Source of the DNA: an uncultured Flavobacterium sp.
GTDB taxonomy: Bacteria > Bacteroidota > Bacteroidia > Flavobacteriales > Flavobacteriaceae
Reading direction: 5' to 3'
Assembly (NCBI RefSeq): GCF_937876455.1
Contig: NZ_CALFIG010000089.1
Coordinates: forward strand, 1 to 7,537
DNA: 7,537 bases
The position numbers and the translations under genes are program-made. Below, in pieces: positions 6,482 through 7,537 of this stretch; the stretch's first letter is position 1; each line of letters starts with the position of its first letter. Under the pieces are notes generated by a model. It made no database searches and was not told the DNA's origin. It saw only the letters and a list, made by a program, of their open reading frames with translations.

Positions 6482-7339
6482 TTACTTTATATTATGTTTT
6501 TTTAAATCTTCAATTTCTCTAACAATCTTAGGTAAATTTTTAAAATGTACATAAGATTTGCTAAAATCACCATATCCAAATGCTGGCGTACCTTGAACAG
6601 TTTCACCATCTTTTAGTGATTTACCTACTCCCGATTGTGCTTGTATTTTAACACCATTACCAATGGTAATATGCCCCACAATACCCACTTGTCCACCAAT
6701 CATACAATTTTTACCAATTTTTGTTGAACCTGCTATAGCAGTTTGTGCAGCTATAACAGTATGTGCACCAATTTCTACGTTGTGTGCCACTTGAATTTGA
6801 TTATCCAATTTTACACCCGTTCTTATAATTGTAGAACCTAATGTAGCTCTGTCTACTGTGGCACAAGATCCGATTTCTACATCGTCTTCAATAATTACAT
6901 TGCCAATCTGTGGAACTTTTTTATAACTTCCATCTTCTTGTGGTGCAAAACCAAAACCATCAGCGCCTAATATAGTGCCTGAATGGATTGTAACCCGCGA
7001 ACCAATAACTGTTTCTGAGTAAATACGAACGCCTGCAAAAAAGACGCAACCATCACCTATTACAACATTATCACCAATAAAACAATTGGGATAAATTTTC
7101 ACATTATTACCAATTGTTACATTTTGACCAATGTAACTGAAACTTCCCAAATATAAATCTGATCCATAAGTAACTCCTTCCGATATAACAGAAGGCTGTT
7201 CTATACCCGATTTCATTAACTTAATTTGATTGTAATATTCTAATAATTTAGAAAATGATTGGTACGCATCTTCTACTTTTATTAAAGTTGCCTTTATGGG
7301 TTGTTCGGGTTGAAAAGATTTATTTACTATAGCAATAGC
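6482..7339 (-). CDS. lpxD: UDP-3-O-acylglucosamine N-acyltransferase (5' part missing)
   Basis: LpxD adds the second 3-hydroxyacyl chain, to the 2-amino group of UDP-3-O-acylglucosamine, the third step of lipid A synthesis. The frame remains open upstream of the ATG at 7214-7216, and that upstream part is clearly LpxD (AIAIVNKSFQPEQPIKAT, VEDAYQSFSKLLEYYNQ), so the internal ATG is not the start. Recognisable homology ends near 7339, giving about 285 residues against an expected 340 or so; roughly the first 55 codons of the uridine-binding domain are missing. Beyond that the frame continues through unrelated residues to a TGA at 7379-7381. The beta-helix repeats are intact, and the catalytic His lies in DNQIQVAHN (bases 6782-6784). 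The C-terminus ends in a helix (VREIEDLKKHNIK). It heads the visible lpx cluster, 3 bases before lpxC/fabZ. It is either cut by an assembly join or truly truncated. Confidence 0.9.
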   Translation of the reverse strand, partial: AIAIVNKSFQPEQPIKATLIKVEDAYQSFSKLLEYYNQIKLMKSGIEQPSVISEGVTYGSDLYLGSFSYIGQNVTIGNNVKIYPNCFIGDNVVIGDGCVFFAGVRIYSETVIGSRVTIHSGTILGADGFGFAPQEDGSYKKVPQIGNVIIEDDVEIGSCATVDRATLGSTIIRTGVKLDNQIQVAHNVEIGAHTVIAAQTAIAGSTKIGKNCMIGGQVGIVGHITIGNGVKIQAQSGVGKSLKDGETVQGTPAFGYGDFSKSYVHFKNLPKIVREIEDLKKHNIK

Positions 7340-7340
7340 T

Positions 7341-7537
7341 CCAGAAATACCAGATAGGGAGGCCCCACCTAGTTTAACTCAAGAAAAGAAAGCTGTTGTT
7401 GATGTAGCAAATAATATATGTTTTGGTGGCCAGGATATTAGCGAGGCAGAGAGAAAAGATATTGCCGAAGTGCTGGAAGCTGTTTTAGACTCCCCAAATT
7501 CTGATGATATTTTAAGCCTAATTGCCTCCAAACCAGA
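7341..7537 (+). CDS. Partial unidentified reading frame in a compositionally distinct end segment
   Basis: From about 7341 the plus strand is open to the window end (65 full codons), with no ATG in frame; the frame is closed upstream by a TGA at 7311-7313 inside lpxD. The peptide (PEIPDREAPPSLTQEKKAVV, then DVANNICFGGQDISEAERKD, then IAEVLEAVLDSPNSDDILSL) is acidic and helix-forming and looks like real protein, whereas the minus-strand reading is broken by a stop and rich in Ser and Ile. GC by hand count is about 41%, against about 30% in the preceding 200 bases, and codons such as GCC, CTG and GGC become more common. I do not recognise the family. Both ends are incomplete. It may come from another genome through a chimeric join, or from a rearranged locus. 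Confidence 0.45.

Noticed and set aside
7214..7216. ATG that would start lpxD as a 244-residue protein
   Set aside because: The same frame upstream still matches the LpxD N-terminal domain for about 40 residues, so this Met is internal.
1..7537. A previously undescribed defence, mobile or biosynthetic system
   Set aside because: Apart from the end segment after 7340 and the small unknown gene, every gene belongs to a conserved lipid A / EF-P / TCA neighbourhood, and there are no repeats, integrases or toxin-antitoxin signs.

Overview
The window looks like a piece of chromosome from a low-GC member of the Bacteroidota, most likely a Flavobacteriaceae relative. Three things point there: the AT-rich composition, the fused LpxC/FabZ protein typical of this phylum, and the order lpxD - lpxC/fabZ - lpxA - efp - second lpxD-like gene - sucD. 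No mobile element, CRISPR array, tRNA or rRNA gene was recognised. Genes are packed tightly and the longest gene-free stretch is about 100 bases (2582-2684).

Layout. Positions 2-1138 (+) hold the 3' part of a di-haem cytochrome c peroxidase / MauG-family protein, probably a lipoprotein whose signal peptide lies just outside the window. A perfect palindrome with flanking A and T runs (1164-1189) separates it from a convergent small gene (1196-1624, -) for a divergent GIY-YIG-like protein of unknown function. Everything from there to about 7339 is on the minus strand. In transcription order it is lpxD (5' end missing), lpxC/fabZ, lpxA, efp, an lpxD paralogue and sucD, with a terminator after sucD.

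How the genes work together. LpxA, LpxC and LpxD are the first three committed enzymes of lipid A synthesis. FabZ works at the branch point where hydroxyacyl-ACP goes either to lipid A or to phospholipid, so fusing it to LpxC puts both sides of that branch on one polypeptide. EF-P (translation of proline-rich stretches) and SucD (alpha subunit of succinyl-CoA synthetase, TCA cycle) are housekeeping genes at the promoter-distal end. The second LpxD-like acyltransferase is the least understood member.

The most unusual spot is the right end. At about position 7340 the lpxD homology stops about 55 codons before its expected start. The sequence changes abruptly to about 41% GC (against about 30% in the preceding 200 bases) and carries an open frame on the opposite strand that also lacks a start. 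Two genes losing their 5' ends at the same base suggests a chimeric join, or less likely a real rearrangement. Apart from this the region is ordinary conserved chromosome, and I found no convincing new biological system.
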